Assembly: GCA_965268675.1 (NCBI GenBank)
Contig: OZ254179.1
Location: forward strand, 186,001-250,000
From: AAA044-D11 sp009705075
GTDB lineage: Bacteria > Actinomycetota > Actinomycetes > Nanopelagicales > Nanopelagicaceae
Direction of reading: 5' to 3'
Length of the DNA stretch: 64,000 nucleotides
The notes beneath the pieces are model-generated. The model was not told the DNA's origin. It saw nothing but the letters and a program-made list of their open reading frames with translations, and ran no database searches. Below are positions 1-7,751 of the stretch, piece by piece. The position numbers and the translations under genes are program-made. The first letter of the stretch is position 1, and each line of letters starts with the position of its first letter.

Positions 1-1
1 C

Positions 2-343
2 GATTCTGTAACAGTCACAAAAGAGGCAATTCAAAAATTTGCTGAAGTTCTTGGTGAAACGAATCTTGATATAGCTCCACCTACGTTCTCAATTTCAATC
101 ACGCTGGACCAATCGCAATCTCTATTGCAGAGCAGTGGTCTTGATTGGACCCGGGTAGTTCATGGTGAACAACGCTTCGAAGTTAAGCGCCCGATAATCG
201 CCGGAGATGTTCTTACCTGTTCCTCGACAATTGAGAGCGCTCGCAATGTTGCTGGAAATGAAATCGTCACAGTTCGTTCTGACTTACATGCTGATTCAAA
301 TTTAGTTGTCTCAACTTGGTCAACTCTGGTGGTGCGAGCATGA
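2..343 (+). CDS. MaoC-like dehydratase N-terminal domain protein (HadA/HadC type), 5' partial
   Basis: The gene enters the window already in frame, so its start is missing; about 113 codons are visible. The visible protein resembles the hot-dog-fold FAS1-like dehydratase domain found in HadA/HadC-type (R)-3-hydroxyacyl dehydratase subunits. It includes the segment HGEQRFEVKRPIIAGDVL, typical of MaoC N-terminal domains. In Actinobacteria such a protein pairs with a separate MaoC (HadB) subunit to make an (R)-specific enoyl hydratase/dehydratase. The stop codon overlaps the start of the next gene in an ATGA arrangement, which fits translational coupling of a heterodimer. The substrate is not visible from sequence. 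Confidence 0.8.
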   Translation, partial: DSVTVTKEAIQKFAEVLGETNLDIAPPTFSISITLDQSQSLLQSSGLDWTRVVHGEQRFEVKRPIIAGDVLTCSSTIESARNVAGNEIVTVRSDLHADSNLVVSTWSTLVVRA

Positions 344-741
344 GCCAACTCGTTACCGGACAAGAATTGCCAGCGCAGACTTTTATTATTAATCGCGCAC
401 TTTTACTTAAATATGCCGATGCCAGTGGCGATCAAAATCCCATTCACCAGGATGAGGCCTTCGCAAAGTCTGTGGGACTTCCAGATGTAATTGCACATGG
501 CATGTTGACCATGGGTCTTGCCGGCAAGTACCTCTCAGATATTTCTGGGGCCGAAAACGTTCTTGAATTCTCCGCCAAATTTATTAAGCCTGTTGTAGTA
601 CCAGCAAATACTGATGTTTCATTAATTGTTTCGGGGAAAGTTGGCGAAATTACTGACGGCATGGCGAAGATAGAACTACTTGCGATGTGCAACGAAGTAA
701 AGGTTTTAGGAGTCGCAAAGGGCGCGATCAAAGTAAAATGA
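340..741 (+). CDS. MaoC family (R)-specific hydratase/dehydratase subunit (HadB-like)
   Basis: This 133-residue protein has the MaoC hot-dog signature. It contains YADASGDQNPIHQDEAFA, with the catalytic Asp and His of the hydratase site, followed by HGMLTMGLAGKYL. Such subunits hydrate or dehydrate 3-hydroxyacyl thioesters in fatty-acid metabolism. I chose the ATG at 340 over an earlier in-frame codon because it overlaps the upstream stop (ATGA) and begins the conserved region. The partner subunit lies directly upstream. The next gene also starts by an ATGA overlap, so the three form one transcription unit. The exact acyl substrate is unknown; mycolate synthesis should not be assumed. Confidence 0.88.
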   Translation: MSQLVTGQELPAQTFIINRALLLKYADASGDQNPIHQDEAFAKSVGLPDVIAHGMLTMGLAGKYLSDISGAENVLEFSAKFIKPVVVPANTDVSLIVSGKVGEITDGMAKIELLAMCNEVKVLGVAKGAIKVK

Positions 742-1490
742 GTGCACCCTTTAAGATTTATAAGCGAATCGGGGATCTCCGCAAGTTAAGTACTAAAGAA
801 TTTGGCTCAACTGTTCTTATCTATGCTGATAGTTTTATAGAAGACGCAGCAACTTGTATAGATGCGGTAAAGGCTAATTCCGCGGAAGATGTTGCAATTT
901 ATTTGTTGATTTCAGGTACGCCAGATCTTGGTGATATCGCATCAATCATTGACGAACGGACCTACGTAGTTCAAATCACTGACGGAGTTGGTTGGGGCGA
1001 AGGCATAAATGCCCTAATAAAATTAGCCAATTCACCATATGTTGTTGTGATGGATCCTTCAACGATTTTTACTGGTGATGCAATCACGCCAACAATTGCG
1101 AAACTTTCCGAGAAGGAATTTAGCGCAGTCGGCTGGCGAGGTGGCTTAGTAAATATTGAAGATGAATGGCGAAGCGTTGATGACAAAGGAGTTGGCGAAG
1201 TTGATGTGCTCTTTAGCTATTTCTTAGGGCTAAACAAAGATCACGCTCTTGAAGCTGGCGCTTTTAATATTCGCGCAATCTATTACCGAAATGCTGATAT
1301 CGAATTTGGCTTGAAACTTCGACAAGCACAGGGTCGGCTCTGGCAATTAGATCTGCCACTTAAGCAAGAGCGCCATCACGGCTATTACGACTCGGATCCG
1401 ACCTATCGCGAAGAGCAATCAAAGAAGAACTATGACCGAATCCTCCAGCGCTTTAGAGGCAAGAACGAAATATTGTCACCTCGAAGGTAG
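738..1490 (+). CDS. Glycosyltransferase family 2-like protein
   Basis: The 250-residue protein has a GT-A-like layout: an N-terminal beta strand (TVLIYADSF), a Rossmann-like region, and GWGEGINALIKLANSPYVVVMDPSTIFTGD, resembling the nucleotide-sugar region of GT2 enzymes. The C-terminal segment HHGYYDSDPTYREEQSKKNY resembles the tail of GT2-like proteins from other Actinobacteria. The usual DxD metal motif is not clear, so activity and acceptor are uncertain. The start at 738 gives a 4-base overlap with the MaoC gene upstream; an upstream in-frame ATG at 687 would lie inside that gene and is not used. It sits between hadB and murB, which suggests an envelope role, but this is inference. Confidence 0.6.
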   Translation: MSAPFKIYKRIGDLRKLSTKEFGSTVLIYADSFIEDAATCIDAVKANSAEDVAIYLLISGTPDLGDIASIIDERTYVVQITDGVGWGEGINALIKLANSPYVVVMDPSTIFTGDAITPTIAKLSEKEFSAVGWRGGLVNIEDEWRSVDDKGVGEVDVLFSYFLGLNKDHALEAGAFNIRAIYYRNADIEFGLKLRQAQGRLWQLDLPLKQERHHGYYDSDPTYREEQSKKNYDRILQRFRGKNEILSPRR

Positions 1491-1499
1491 CCTTCTCTT

Positions 1500-2519
1500 A
1501 TGACCGCTAATGATTTATCAACTTTCACCACACTTGGTGTTGGCGGACCTGCGGCAAAAATTATTCATGTCACCACTGAAGCGCAGTTAATTGAAGCGGT
1601 AAAAGCTGCGGACGACGCGAAAACTCCAATGTTGATTTTAGGTGGGGGTTCAAACGTTCTAATTAGCGATACAGGATTTGCTGGAACAGTTATCCGCGTT
1701 GAAACAACGGGTAATACCTATGAAATCGATGCCTGCAGTGGAGGAACGTTAACTGTCAGTTCTGGATCCGATTGGGATGAATTTGTAGCTTTTACAATTG
1801 AAAAAGGCTTAGCAAATCTGGAATCTTTAAGTGGTATTCCAGGAACTGTTGGCGGCGCACCGATTCAAAATATTGGCGCCTATGGTCATGAAGTTTCTGA
1901 AGTAATTGCCAGAGTACGAACTTTCGATCGCGAGAAGCAAGAGATAAAAACCTTTACGGCTAGTGAGTGCGGGTTTAGTTATCGAAACTCAATCTTTAAA
2001 GAGGCAGCCGGTCGATATGTAATCTTGGATGTAACTTTTCAACTTCGTCGTGGCGAGGAATCACTCCCGATTGGTTACGCCGAACTTGCTAAGGAACTCG
2101 GCGTGGAAATTGGTGCGCGAGTATCAATCTCAAAAGTGAGAGAAGCAGTTTTAAAGTTACGTGGCGCAAAGGGAATGTTGGTGGGTCAAGGAATTAATTC
2201 AGCCGGTTCTTTCTTCATGAATCCAATTTTAGAGAAATCAGTTGCAGATAAGTTGCCAGAAGATGCACCACGTTGGCCGCTACCAGATGGCCGAGTTAAA
2301 ACTTCCGCTGCTTGGCTGATGGAGCATGCAGGAGTGAGTAAAGGAGATCGCTTAGCTGGAGCCCAGATTTCTCCTAAGCATGTTCTTGCACTTTCAAATT
2401 CGGGCGATGCAACAGCAAAAGATTTAGTTGAACTCGCTAGAAGCGCCCAAGAAAAAGTAAGGGCTAAGTTCGGAATTACGCTGCAATCTGAAGTCCAACT
2501 AGTTGGCCTAACGCTTTAA
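1500..2519 (+). CDS. murB: UDP-N-acetylmuramate dehydrogenase (MurB)
   Basis: MurB is a cytoplasmic FAD enzyme that reduces UDP-GlcNAc-enolpyruvate with NADPH to UDP-MurNAc in peptidoglycan precursor synthesis. The 339-residue protein shows the FAD-binding GGGSNVLI segment, SGIPGTVGGAPIQNIGAYG, the type I motif SYRNSIFK, and the catalytic loop INSAGSFFMNP with the proton-donating Ser near residue 237. Length and motifs fit the type I (E. coli-like) class usual in Actinobacteria. It starts 9 bases after the glycosyltransferase and ends facing the opposing aminotransferase gene 13 bases away. Confidence 0.96.
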   Translation: MTANDLSTFTTLGVGGPAAKIIHVTTEAQLIEAVKAADDAKTPMLILGGGSNVLISDTGFAGTVIRVETTGNTYEIDACSGGTLTVSSGSDWDEFVAFTIEKGLANLESLSGIPGTVGGAPIQNIGAYGHEVSEVIARVRTFDREKQEIKTFTASECGFSYRNSIFKEAAGRYVILDVTFQLRRGEESLPIGYAELAKELGVEIGARVSISKVREAVLKLRGAKGMLVGQGINSAGSFFMNPILEKSVADKLPEDAPRWPLPDGRVKTSAAWLMEHAGVSKGDRLAGAQISPKHVLALSNSGDATAKDLVELARSAQEKVRAKFGITLQSEVQLVGLTL

Positions 2520-2532
2520 ATTTACTTAAAAA

Positions 2533-3741
2533 CTATTTAGCCTCGCCAAGCAACTTTGCCACACGACCAATACCTTCAACGATGTCGTCATCGCCTAACG
2601 CATATGAGAATCGTAAGTATCCAGATGGGCCAAATGCTTCACCAGGAACTGCAGCAACTTCTACTTCTTCCAAAATCAAAGTTGCAAGTTCAGCCGATGT
2701 TTGAGGGCGCTTGCCGCGAATTTCTTTACCTAGTACGCCTTTTACTGATGGATAAACATAGAAAGCGCCAGTAGGCGTCGGACAAACTACGCCAGGAATT
2801 TTATTTAAGAGATCAACAATAAGTTTGCGCCTTCTATCAAATGCAACACCCATCTCACGAACTGCAGTTAAGTCACCAGTTAGGGCAGCGATTGCAGCGC
2901 GTTGTGAAACGTTTGAAACATTCGATGAAAGGTGTGATTGCAGATTTGTCGCAGCCTTAATTACATCTTTTGGCCCAATCATCCAACCCACGCGCCAGCC
3001 AGTCATTGCATAAGTCTTTGCAACGCCGTTAATAATAATTGTTTGATCTGCCATCTCAGGAACGAGAACTGGAAGACTTGGGGCAGTAGCGCCGTCGTAA
3101 ACCAAGTGTTCATAAATTTCATCTGAGATTACCCAGATGCCATGTGCCAGCGCCCATTGCCCAATAGCTTTGACTTGTTCCGCAGAATAAACCGAACCGG
3201 TTGGGTTGGATGGCGAACAGAAGAGAATTGCTTTTGTTTTTGGTGTACGAGCCGCTTCAAGTTGCTCGACAGTTACTAAATAATTCTGTGACTCATCTGC
3301 AAATACTTCTACTGCAATTCCACCAGCTAGCTTGATGCACTCTGGATAGGTGGTCCAATATGGCGAAGGCAAGATAACTTCATCGCCCGGATCAATGATT
3401 GATGCGAAAGATTGATAGACGGCCTGCTTGCCACCATTTGTAACAAGTACTTGATCTGCCGTGATTACATAATTTGAATCACGAAGGGTTTTTGCAACGA
3501 TCGCATCACGTAGCTCTGGAAGTCCAGGAGTTGGTGTGTAACGATGGTTTGCAGGTTTTGTTGCCGCATCTGCAGCAGCCTTAACAATGTAGTCAGGTGT
3601 TGGAAAATCTGGCTCACCGGCGCCGAAGCCAATAACTGGTCGACCAGCAGCTTTTAGGGCTTTGGCCTTTCCATCAACCGCCAATGTGGCTGATTCTGCG
3701 ATAGCTGCGATTCTGCGAGAAATTCTTGGTTTTGCGCTCAT
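2533..3741 (-). CDS. aspC: Aspartate aminotransferase, class I/II PLP enzyme
   Basis: This 402-residue PLP enzyme transfers the amino group between aspartate and 2-oxoglutarate, linking amino-acid and central metabolism. It has the N-terminal GFGAGEPDFPTP motif, the NPTG segment (SPSNPTGSVYS), the SDEIYEHLVYDG cofactor region, the Schiff-base lysine in NGVAKTYAMTGWRVGW (Lys242), and the C-terminal substrate-binding Arg in GYLRFSYA. These fit the I-gamma aspartate aminotransferase subgroup. The ATG at 3741 matches the family N-terminus; an upstream in-frame start at 3786 adds an unrelated extension. The position next to tRNA-Trp and secE is usual in Actinobacteria. It could also act on prephenate or other substrates. 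Confidence 0.92.
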   Translation of the reverse strand: MSAKPRISRRIAAIAESATLAVDGKAKALKAAGRPVIGFGAGEPDFPTPDYIVKAAADAATKPANHRYTPTPGLPELRDAIVAKTLRDSNYVITADQVLVTNGGKQAVYQSFASIIDPGDEVILPSPYWTTYPECIKLAGGIAVEVFADESQNYLVTVEQLEAARTPKTKAILFCSPSNPTGSVYSAEQVKAIGQWALAHGIWVISDEIYEHLVYDGATAPSLPVLVPEMADQTIIINGVAKTYAMTGWRVGWMIGPKDVIKAATNLQSHLSSNVSNVSQRAAIAALTGDLTAVREMGVAFDRRRKLIVDLLNKIPGVVCPTPTGAFYVYPSVKGVLGKEIRGKRPQTSAELATLILEEVEVAAVPGEAFGPSGYLRFSYALGDDDIVEGIGRVAKLLGEAK

Positions 3742-3860
3742 AGTGCGGAGTATGCCATTCCTCAGTTTTACTAAGCACCCCTTCACGCTCTACACTCCCC
3801 GTTCTGGCGCTTGCATTAGGTCATGCTGACGCATGTCTTCTTGACTTAAGTAACGCTCGA

Positions 3861-3934
3861 AGGGCAGTAGCTCAACTGGCCAGAGTTCCGGTCTCCAAAA
3901 CCGGCGGTTGGGGGTTCAAGTCCCTCCTGCCCTG
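3861..3934 (+). tRNA. tRNA-Trp (anticodon CCA)
   Basis: The acceptor strands AGGGCAG and CTGCCCT pair fully, with G as discriminator base at 3934. The anticodon stem CCGGT/ACCGG encloses the loop CTCCAAA, giving anticodon CCA for UGG codons. The T arm contains GGTTCAAGTCC. The 3' CCA is not encoded, since CAA follows. The gene lies just upstream of secE-nusG, the usual actinobacterial position, and may be cotranscribed with them. Confidence 0.96.
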
Positions 3935-3991
3935 CAAGTAGTTGAGAAGTTTTATCTGAAGCTAGTTATATATAGGAAAGAGGTAGTGAAC

Positions 3992-4228
3992 GTGGTTGAT
4001 GAGAAAGATCCATCACACAACACAGACCAGGAATCCCTAGGGTTCATTGGTCGCATTGGCCTTTTCTATCGCCAAGTAATTTCAGAACTTCGTAAAGTTG
4101 TTTGGCCAACTCGTAATCAGCTCACAACATACACAGCAGTAGTTTTGGTATTCGTAGGTTTCATTATCGCTGTTGTATCTGTTCTAGATGTAATTCTTAC
4201 AAAAATTGTATTTTGGGTATTTGGGTAA
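3992..4228 (+). CDS. secE: Preprotein translocase subunit SecE
   Basis: SecE is the small essential clamp subunit of the SecYEG channel. The roughly 78-residue protein has the conserved amphipathic segment FYRQVISELRKVVWPTRNQ followed by one membrane helix (YTAVVLVFVGFIIAVVSVLDVIL). I favour the GTG at 3992 because AAAGAGG at 3977-3983 is about 8 bases away; the GTG at 3986 is an alternative. It is followed 12 bases later by nusG, the near-universal partner gene. Confidence 0.93.
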   Translation: MVDEKDPSHNTDQESLGFIGRIGLFYRQVISELRKVVWPTRNQLTTYTAVVLVFVGFIIAVVSVLDVILTKIVFWVFG

Positions 4229-4240
4229 GGAGGGAATTTA

Positions 4241-5020
4241 ATGTCACTAGAAGATTTAGATTCGCCTCAAGTTAATTCTGCAGACGATTTCGAAGCTGCG
4301 CTCGCATCAACTGCAACTGCAGATGTCGTAACTTCCGTTGTGGCTGATGTCCAAGCCGCTGATGATAGTGAAGTGGCACTGGTTCCAGATCAAGTGGACG
4401 CTGAATTTGATTCGATGCCTGAAGCAGAAGTTGTTGAAGAAGAGAACGACGAGAATGCAGAATTCCGTCGCGCACTTCGTACTGCACCTGGTGACTGGTA
4501 TGTGGTTCACTCTTATGCGGGATACGAGAAGAAAGTTAAGGGCAACCTGGCTAACCGTATTACTTCATTAAATATGGAAGATTATATTTTCCAAGTAGAA
4601 GTCCCCGAAGAAGAAGTAATGGAAATAAAGAATGGCCAGCGCAAGCAGGTTAAGCGAAATGTTTTCCCTGGTTATGTTCTAGTTCGCATGGATCTAACTG
4701 ATGAATCATGGTCTTGTGTACGAAATACTCCTGGCGTAACAGGATTCGTAGGGAATGCGCATCACCCATCTCCACTTACTCTGCCTGAAGTTGAGAATAT
4801 TTTGGCGCCACGTCCGGTTAAGAAGTCAGACAAGATTGATATTCGCATGATTGATTTCGAAATCAACGAATCTGTAACTGTTATGGATGGCCCATTTGCA
4901 ACGCTTCCAGCAACGATCTCCGAGATCATGCCAGAACAGGGCAAGCTAAAAGTTTTGGTTTCAATCTTTGGTCGCGAAACCCCTGTTGAACTTTCATTTA
5001 ACCAAGTCCAGAAGATTTAA
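4241..5020 (+). CDS. nusG: Transcription termination/antitermination factor NusG
   Basis: NusG binds RNA polymerase and controls pausing, termination and coupling to the ribosome. The 259-residue protein has an acidic, low-complexity N-terminal extension of about 80 residues. The NGN domain then starts near GDWYVVHSYAGYEKKVKGNL and includes NVFPGYVLVRM and RNTPGVTGFVG. A C-terminal KOW domain (VMDGPFATLPATISEI) follows. Long acidic extensions are common in actinobacterial NusG. A strong ribosome site, AAGGAGGG, overlaps the secE stop at 4227-4234. It is followed by rplK after 24 bases. Confidence 0.96.
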   Translation: MSLEDLDSPQVNSADDFEAALASTATADVVTSVVADVQAADDSEVALVPDQVDAEFDSMPEAEVVEEENDENAEFRRALRTAPGDWYVVHSYAGYEKKVKGNLANRITSLNMEDYIFQVEVPEEEVMEIKNGQRKQVKRNVFPGYVLVRMDLTDESWSCVRNTPGVTGFVGNAHHPSPLTLPEVENILAPRPVKKSDKIDIRMIDFEINESVTVMDGPFATLPATISEIMPEQGKLKVLVSIFGRETPVELSFNQVQKI

Positions 5021-5044
5021 TAAGAAGAGAAAAGGAAGAGAAAA

Positions 5045-5473
5045 ATGGCACCAAAGAAGAAGATCACAGCACTTATCAAGTTGCAGATCCAGGCTGGCGC
5101 AGCTACACCTGCACCACCAGTAGGTCCAGCACTTGGTCAGCATGGTGTGAACATCATGGACTTCGTTAAGGCATACAACGCTGCAACCGAGTCTCAAAAG
5201 GGCCAAATCATTCCGGTTGAAATCACCGTATTTGAAGATCGCTCATTCACATTCATCACAAAGACACCACCAGCATCACGCCTTATCTTGAAGGCAGCTG
5301 GCGTCGAAAAGGGTTCACCAATTCCTCACAAGACCAAGGTTGCAAATATCACCAAGGCACAGGTTGAAGAGATCGCAAAGATCAAGATGCCTGACTTGAA
5401 TGCAAATGACCTTGAAGCCGCAAGTTTGATTATCGCCGGTACTGCTCGTTCAATGGGTATCACCGTCGGTTAA
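5045..5473 (+). CDS. rplK: 50S ribosomal protein L11
   Basis: L11 forms the base of the ribosomal stalk and the GTPase-associated centre, and is the thiostrepton-region protein. The 142-residue protein has the proline-rich N-terminal motif GAATPAPPVGPALGQHGVNI, the hinge, and the RNA-binding C-terminal domain ending in GTARSMGITV, with normal length. It belongs to the nusG-rplK-rplA unit. A structured 94-base gap separates it from rplA. Confidence 0.98.
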   Translation: MAPKKKITALIKLQIQAGAATPAPPVGPALGQHGVNIMDFVKAYNAATESQKGQIIPVEITVFEDRSFTFITKTPPASRLILKAAGVEKGSPIPHKTKVANITKAQVEEIAKIKMPDLNANDLEAASLIIAGTARSMGITVG

Positions 5474-5494
5474 TTAAAAAAGTAAGAGCAGTAC

Positions 5495-5547
5495 GTGGGA
5501 GAACCTCGCTGGTTCGCTAACCACAACTCCGCCTAACAAATCGTTAG
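5495..5547 (+). promoter_or_regulatory. Structured rplK-rplA intergenic element, possible L1 autoregulatory site
   Basis: Two helices flank an asymmetric internal loop: GTGG (5495-5498) pairs with CCAC (5521-5524), and GAACC (5501-5505) pairs with GGTTC (5511-5515). The unpaired bases are GA on one side and GCTAA on the other. A second hairpin follows: CTAAC (5533-5537) with GTTAG (5543-5547). Two helices joined by an asymmetric loop is the kind of RNA that ribosomal protein L1 recognises in mRNA leaders. The assignment to L1 is inference. Confidence 0.45.
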
Positions 5548-5567
5548 TCGAAACCAAAGGAGCAGAA

Positions 5568-6281
5568 ATGAAGCGCAGTAAGAAATATAACGAGGCAGCT
5601 GCAAAGGTCGATCAAAAGATTCTTTACACACCTGGCCAGGCAGTTAAGTTGGCTAAAGAGACAAGCACTACTAAATATGATGCAACAGTTGAAGTTGCAC
5701 TACTTCTTGGCGTAGATCCAAAGAAGGCAGATCAAGCAATTCGTTCAACAGTTAACCTGCCACACGGAACCGGTAAGACAGCCCGCGTTCTTGTATTCGC
5801 AGGTGGCGAGCGCGCTGAAGAGGCACGCGCTGCTGGTGCTGACATTGTTGGCGCAGATGAATTAATCGAAGAAGTTTCAAAGGGTCGTCTTGATTACGAT
5901 GCCGTTGTTTCAACACCAGAGCTAATGGGTAAGGTCGGTCGTCTTGGAAAGGTACTTGGACCTCGCGGTTTAATGCCAAACCCAAAGACCGGAACCGTTA
6001 CAACTGATGTTGCAAAGGCTGTTAATGACATCAAGGGCGGAAAGATTGAATTCCGCGTTGATAAGAATTCAAACCTTCACTACATAATTGGAAAGACATC
6101 TTTCACTGCAGAGCAATTGGCTGATAACTACGCAGCAGCTCTTGAAGAAGTTATGCGCGCAAAGCCAAACTCTTCAAAGGGACGCTTCGTACGCAAAGCG
6201 ACAATCTCTACAACGATGGGACCTGGAATTCAGGTTGACCCAACGATCTCACGCGATGGCGGAGATAACGTTCAGGCCTAA
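5568..6281 (+). CDS. rplA: 50S ribosomal protein L1
   Basis: L1 builds the mobile stalk beside the E site and helps release deacylated tRNA; in many bacteria it also represses its own mRNA. The 237-residue protein shows the conserved GRLGKVLGPRGLMPNPKTGTVT segment in domain II and the usual C-terminal MGPGIQVDP. The start has a good ribosome site, AAAGGAG. The structured gap upstream could be its feedback target. Confidence 0.98.
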   Translation: MKRSKKYNEAAAKVDQKILYTPGQAVKLAKETSTTKYDATVEVALLLGVDPKKADQAIRSTVNLPHGTGKTARVLVFAGGERAEEARAAGADIVGADELIEEVSKGRLDYDAVVSTPELMGKVGRLGKVLGPRGLMPNPKTGTVTTDVAKAVNDIKGGKIEFRVDKNSNLHYIIGKTSFTAEQLADNYAAALEEVMRAKPNSSKGRFVRKATISTTMGPGIQVDPTISRDGGDNVQA

Positions 6282-6306
6282 ACCTGAATATCGTGAAAAC
6301 AATATT

Positions 6307-6336
6307 TTGACTTGGGTGGGCCTAATCGCCTACCCT
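6307..6336 (+). promoter_or_regulatory. Probable promoter for the rplJ leader
   Basis: A -35 element TTGACT (6307-6312) and a -10 element TACCCT (6331-6336) are 18 bases apart. The predicted start near 6343 lies directly before the L10-type leader, which supports the call. Confidence 0.55.
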
Positions 6337-6342
6337 TGCCAA

Positions 6343-6495
6343 AGTTAAAGGCAAGACCCGTACCAAAGACTGCAGGTCCTTTTAGTAAAAAAACTAAGAG
6401 GTTAATTGTTGAAAAACAGCCAGCATAGGTGCCCACGTAACCTCGTGCGCATTTATGCGACGGGGTTTTTTGATTTTAGAGCGAAAGGAAGCCAA
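6343..6495 (+). promoter_or_regulatory. L10(L12)4-type ribosomal protein leader upstream of rplJ
   Basis: This transcribed leader contains the stretch CCAAAGACTGCAGGTCC near 6363-6379, which resembles the L10 leader seen upstream of rplJ in many bacteria. In that family the L10-L12 complex binds the leader and represses rplJL. The leader ends in an intrinsic-terminator-like hairpin (6441-6471), then GCGAAAGGAAGCC carries the ribosome site. The family assignment is from memory of the motif, not from a covariance search. Confidence 0.7.
6441..6471 (+). terminator. Attenuator hairpin in the rplJ leader
   Basis: The arm CCTCGTGCGCA (6441-6451) pairs with TGCGACGGGG (6456-6465) with one bulged G, and six T residues follow (6466-6471). 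It lies 25 bases before the rplJ start, so it is likely a conditional terminator. Confidence 0.7.
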
Positions 6496-7125
6496 ATGGC
6501 TCGCCCAGATAAAGCAGCAGCTGTTGCAGAGTTGACGGAAGATTTCCGTACAGCAAATGCAACCGTGCTCACTGAATATCGTGGTCTCTCTGTTACATCA
6601 ATGAAGGAACTTCGCCGAGCACTTGGTAGCGATACTAAGTACTCAGTAGTGAAGAACACTCTTACAAAGATTGCCGCAAAAGATGCAGGAGTAGATATCG
6701 ATCCGTCTCTACTTGCTGGTCCATCTGCTGTTGCTTTCATCAAGGGTGATCCAATTGATGCCGCAAAGAGCCTAAAGAACTTCTCAAAAGAAAATCCATT
6801 CCTTGTTATCAAGGGCGGAATCTTTGAAGGTAAATCTGTATCTGTTGCAGAAATTATGAAGCTAGCTGACCTTGAATCTCGTGAGGTTCTATTGTCCAAG
6901 CTTGCTGGTGCAATGAAGGGTTCACTTGCCAAGGCAATTCGTACCATCGATGCACTTCGCTTGAAGAAGGAAGCATCAGAAGGTGTCCAAGCTGTAGCAG
7001 AAGTTAAGGTGGCAGAGGTTCCAGCTGTAGCTGAAACAGAAGCCAGCGCACCGGTTGAAACTTCAGAGGCTCCAGCAGAAGCAGTGGCGGAAGCTCCAGA
7101 AGTAACTCCAGAAGTAACCGAATAA
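6496..7125 (+). CDS. rplJ: 50S ribosomal protein L10
   Basis: L10 anchors the L12 dimers on the stalk base. The protein is 209 residues when started at the ATG at 6496, which has GAAAGGA upstream and gives the conserved start MARPDKAAAVAELTEDF. An earlier in-frame codon at 6406 lies inside the leader and is rejected. The core ends near residue 170, and an Ala/Glu/Val-rich tail of about 35 residues follows; such acidic tails occur in some Actinobacteria. The gene is controlled through the upstream leader and followed by rplL. Confidence 0.97.
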   Translation: MARPDKAAAVAELTEDFRTANATVLTEYRGLSVTSMKELRRALGSDTKYSVVKNTLTKIAAKDAGVDIDPSLLAGPSAVAFIKGDPIDAAKSLKNFSKENPFLVIKGGIFEGKSVSVAEIMKLADLESREVLLSKLAGAMKGSLAKAIRTIDALRLKKEASEGVQAVAEVKVAEVPAVAETEASAPVETSEAPAEAVAEAPEVTPEVTE

Positions 7126-7163
7126 TTAAAAGTCTTAACTAAAAAAGAAAAGGAATAGAAACA

Positions 7164-7550
7164 ATGGCAAAGTTAACTTCAGATGATCTATTAGCTCAAT
7201 TCAAGGAAATGACTCTTGTTGAACTTTCAGATTTCGTAAAGGCATTTGAGACAGAATTCGATGTAACAGCAGCAGCACCAGTTGCAGTTGCAGCAGCAGG
7301 CGGAGCAGCCGGCGGCGCAGCAGCAGCAAGTGATCAAGATGAGTTCTCACTTATTCTTGAAGATGCTGGTTCACAGAAGATTGCTGTTATCAAGGAAGTA
7401 CGTAACATCAACTCAAGCCTGGGCCTAAAGGAAGCCAAGGACTTGGTAGATGGAACACCAGCTACTTTGATCGAAAAGGGAAGCAAGGAAGCTGTTGATA
7501 AGGCGAAGACAGCTCTTGAGGCTGCTGGCGCAAAGGTCACAGTTAAGTAG
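7164..7550 (+). CDS. rplL: 50S ribosomal protein L7/L12
   Basis: L7/L12 is the multicopy stalk protein that recruits translational GTPases. The 128-residue protein has the N-terminal dimerisation helices, an Ala/Gly-rich hinge (about residues 36-55), and the C-terminal factor-binding domain with EVRNINSSLGLKEAKDLVDGTP. It is the second gene of the rplJL unit and is followed by a strong terminator. Confidence 0.98.
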   Translation: MAKLTSDDLLAQFKEMTLVELSDFVKAFETEFDVTAAAPVAVAAAGGAAGGAAAASDQDEFSLILEDAGSQKIAVIKEVRNINSSLGLKEAKDLVDGTPATLIEKGSKEAVDKAKTALEAAGAKVTVK

Positions 7551-7580
7551 TCCCAGCACGAACTTACGCACAAGCGTTAG

Positions 7581-7610
7581 AAAAAGGGGCCCGAATCGGG
7601 TCCCTTTTTT
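7581..7610 (+). terminator. Intrinsic terminator after rplL
   Basis: AAAAAGGGGCCCG and CGGGTCCCTTTTTT form a GC-rich hairpin with loop AAT, ending in six T residues. It separates rplJL from rpoBC. Confidence 0.85.
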
Positions 7611-7633
7611 CATATCTAGGTGTATAAGCCCAG

Positions 7634-7662
7634 TTGGACAGATACCCGCTTGGTTCGATACT
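7634..7662 (+). promoter_or_regulatory. Probable rpoBC promoter
   Basis: TTGGAC (7634-7639) and GATACT (7657-7662) are separated by exactly 17 bases, which fits a housekeeping sigma promoter. It lies after the rplL terminator and about 90 bases before rpoB, so rpoBC has its own start. The leader between them has no obvious structure that I can support. Confidence 0.6.
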
Positions 7663-7751
7663 CTCGCCCTTCGCAAATTTTAAAAACCCAGAGGTCAGGC
7701 ATATAGCGGCTGAGACCTGGCGGTAGCCGTGCGTTTACATCTGGAGGAATT

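Noticed and set aside
3942..3972. Possible promoter TTGAGA with TATATA between tRNA-Trp and secE
   Set aside because: The spacing is 19 bases and the predicted start would fall inside the secE ribosome site, so secE is more likely read through from the tRNA.
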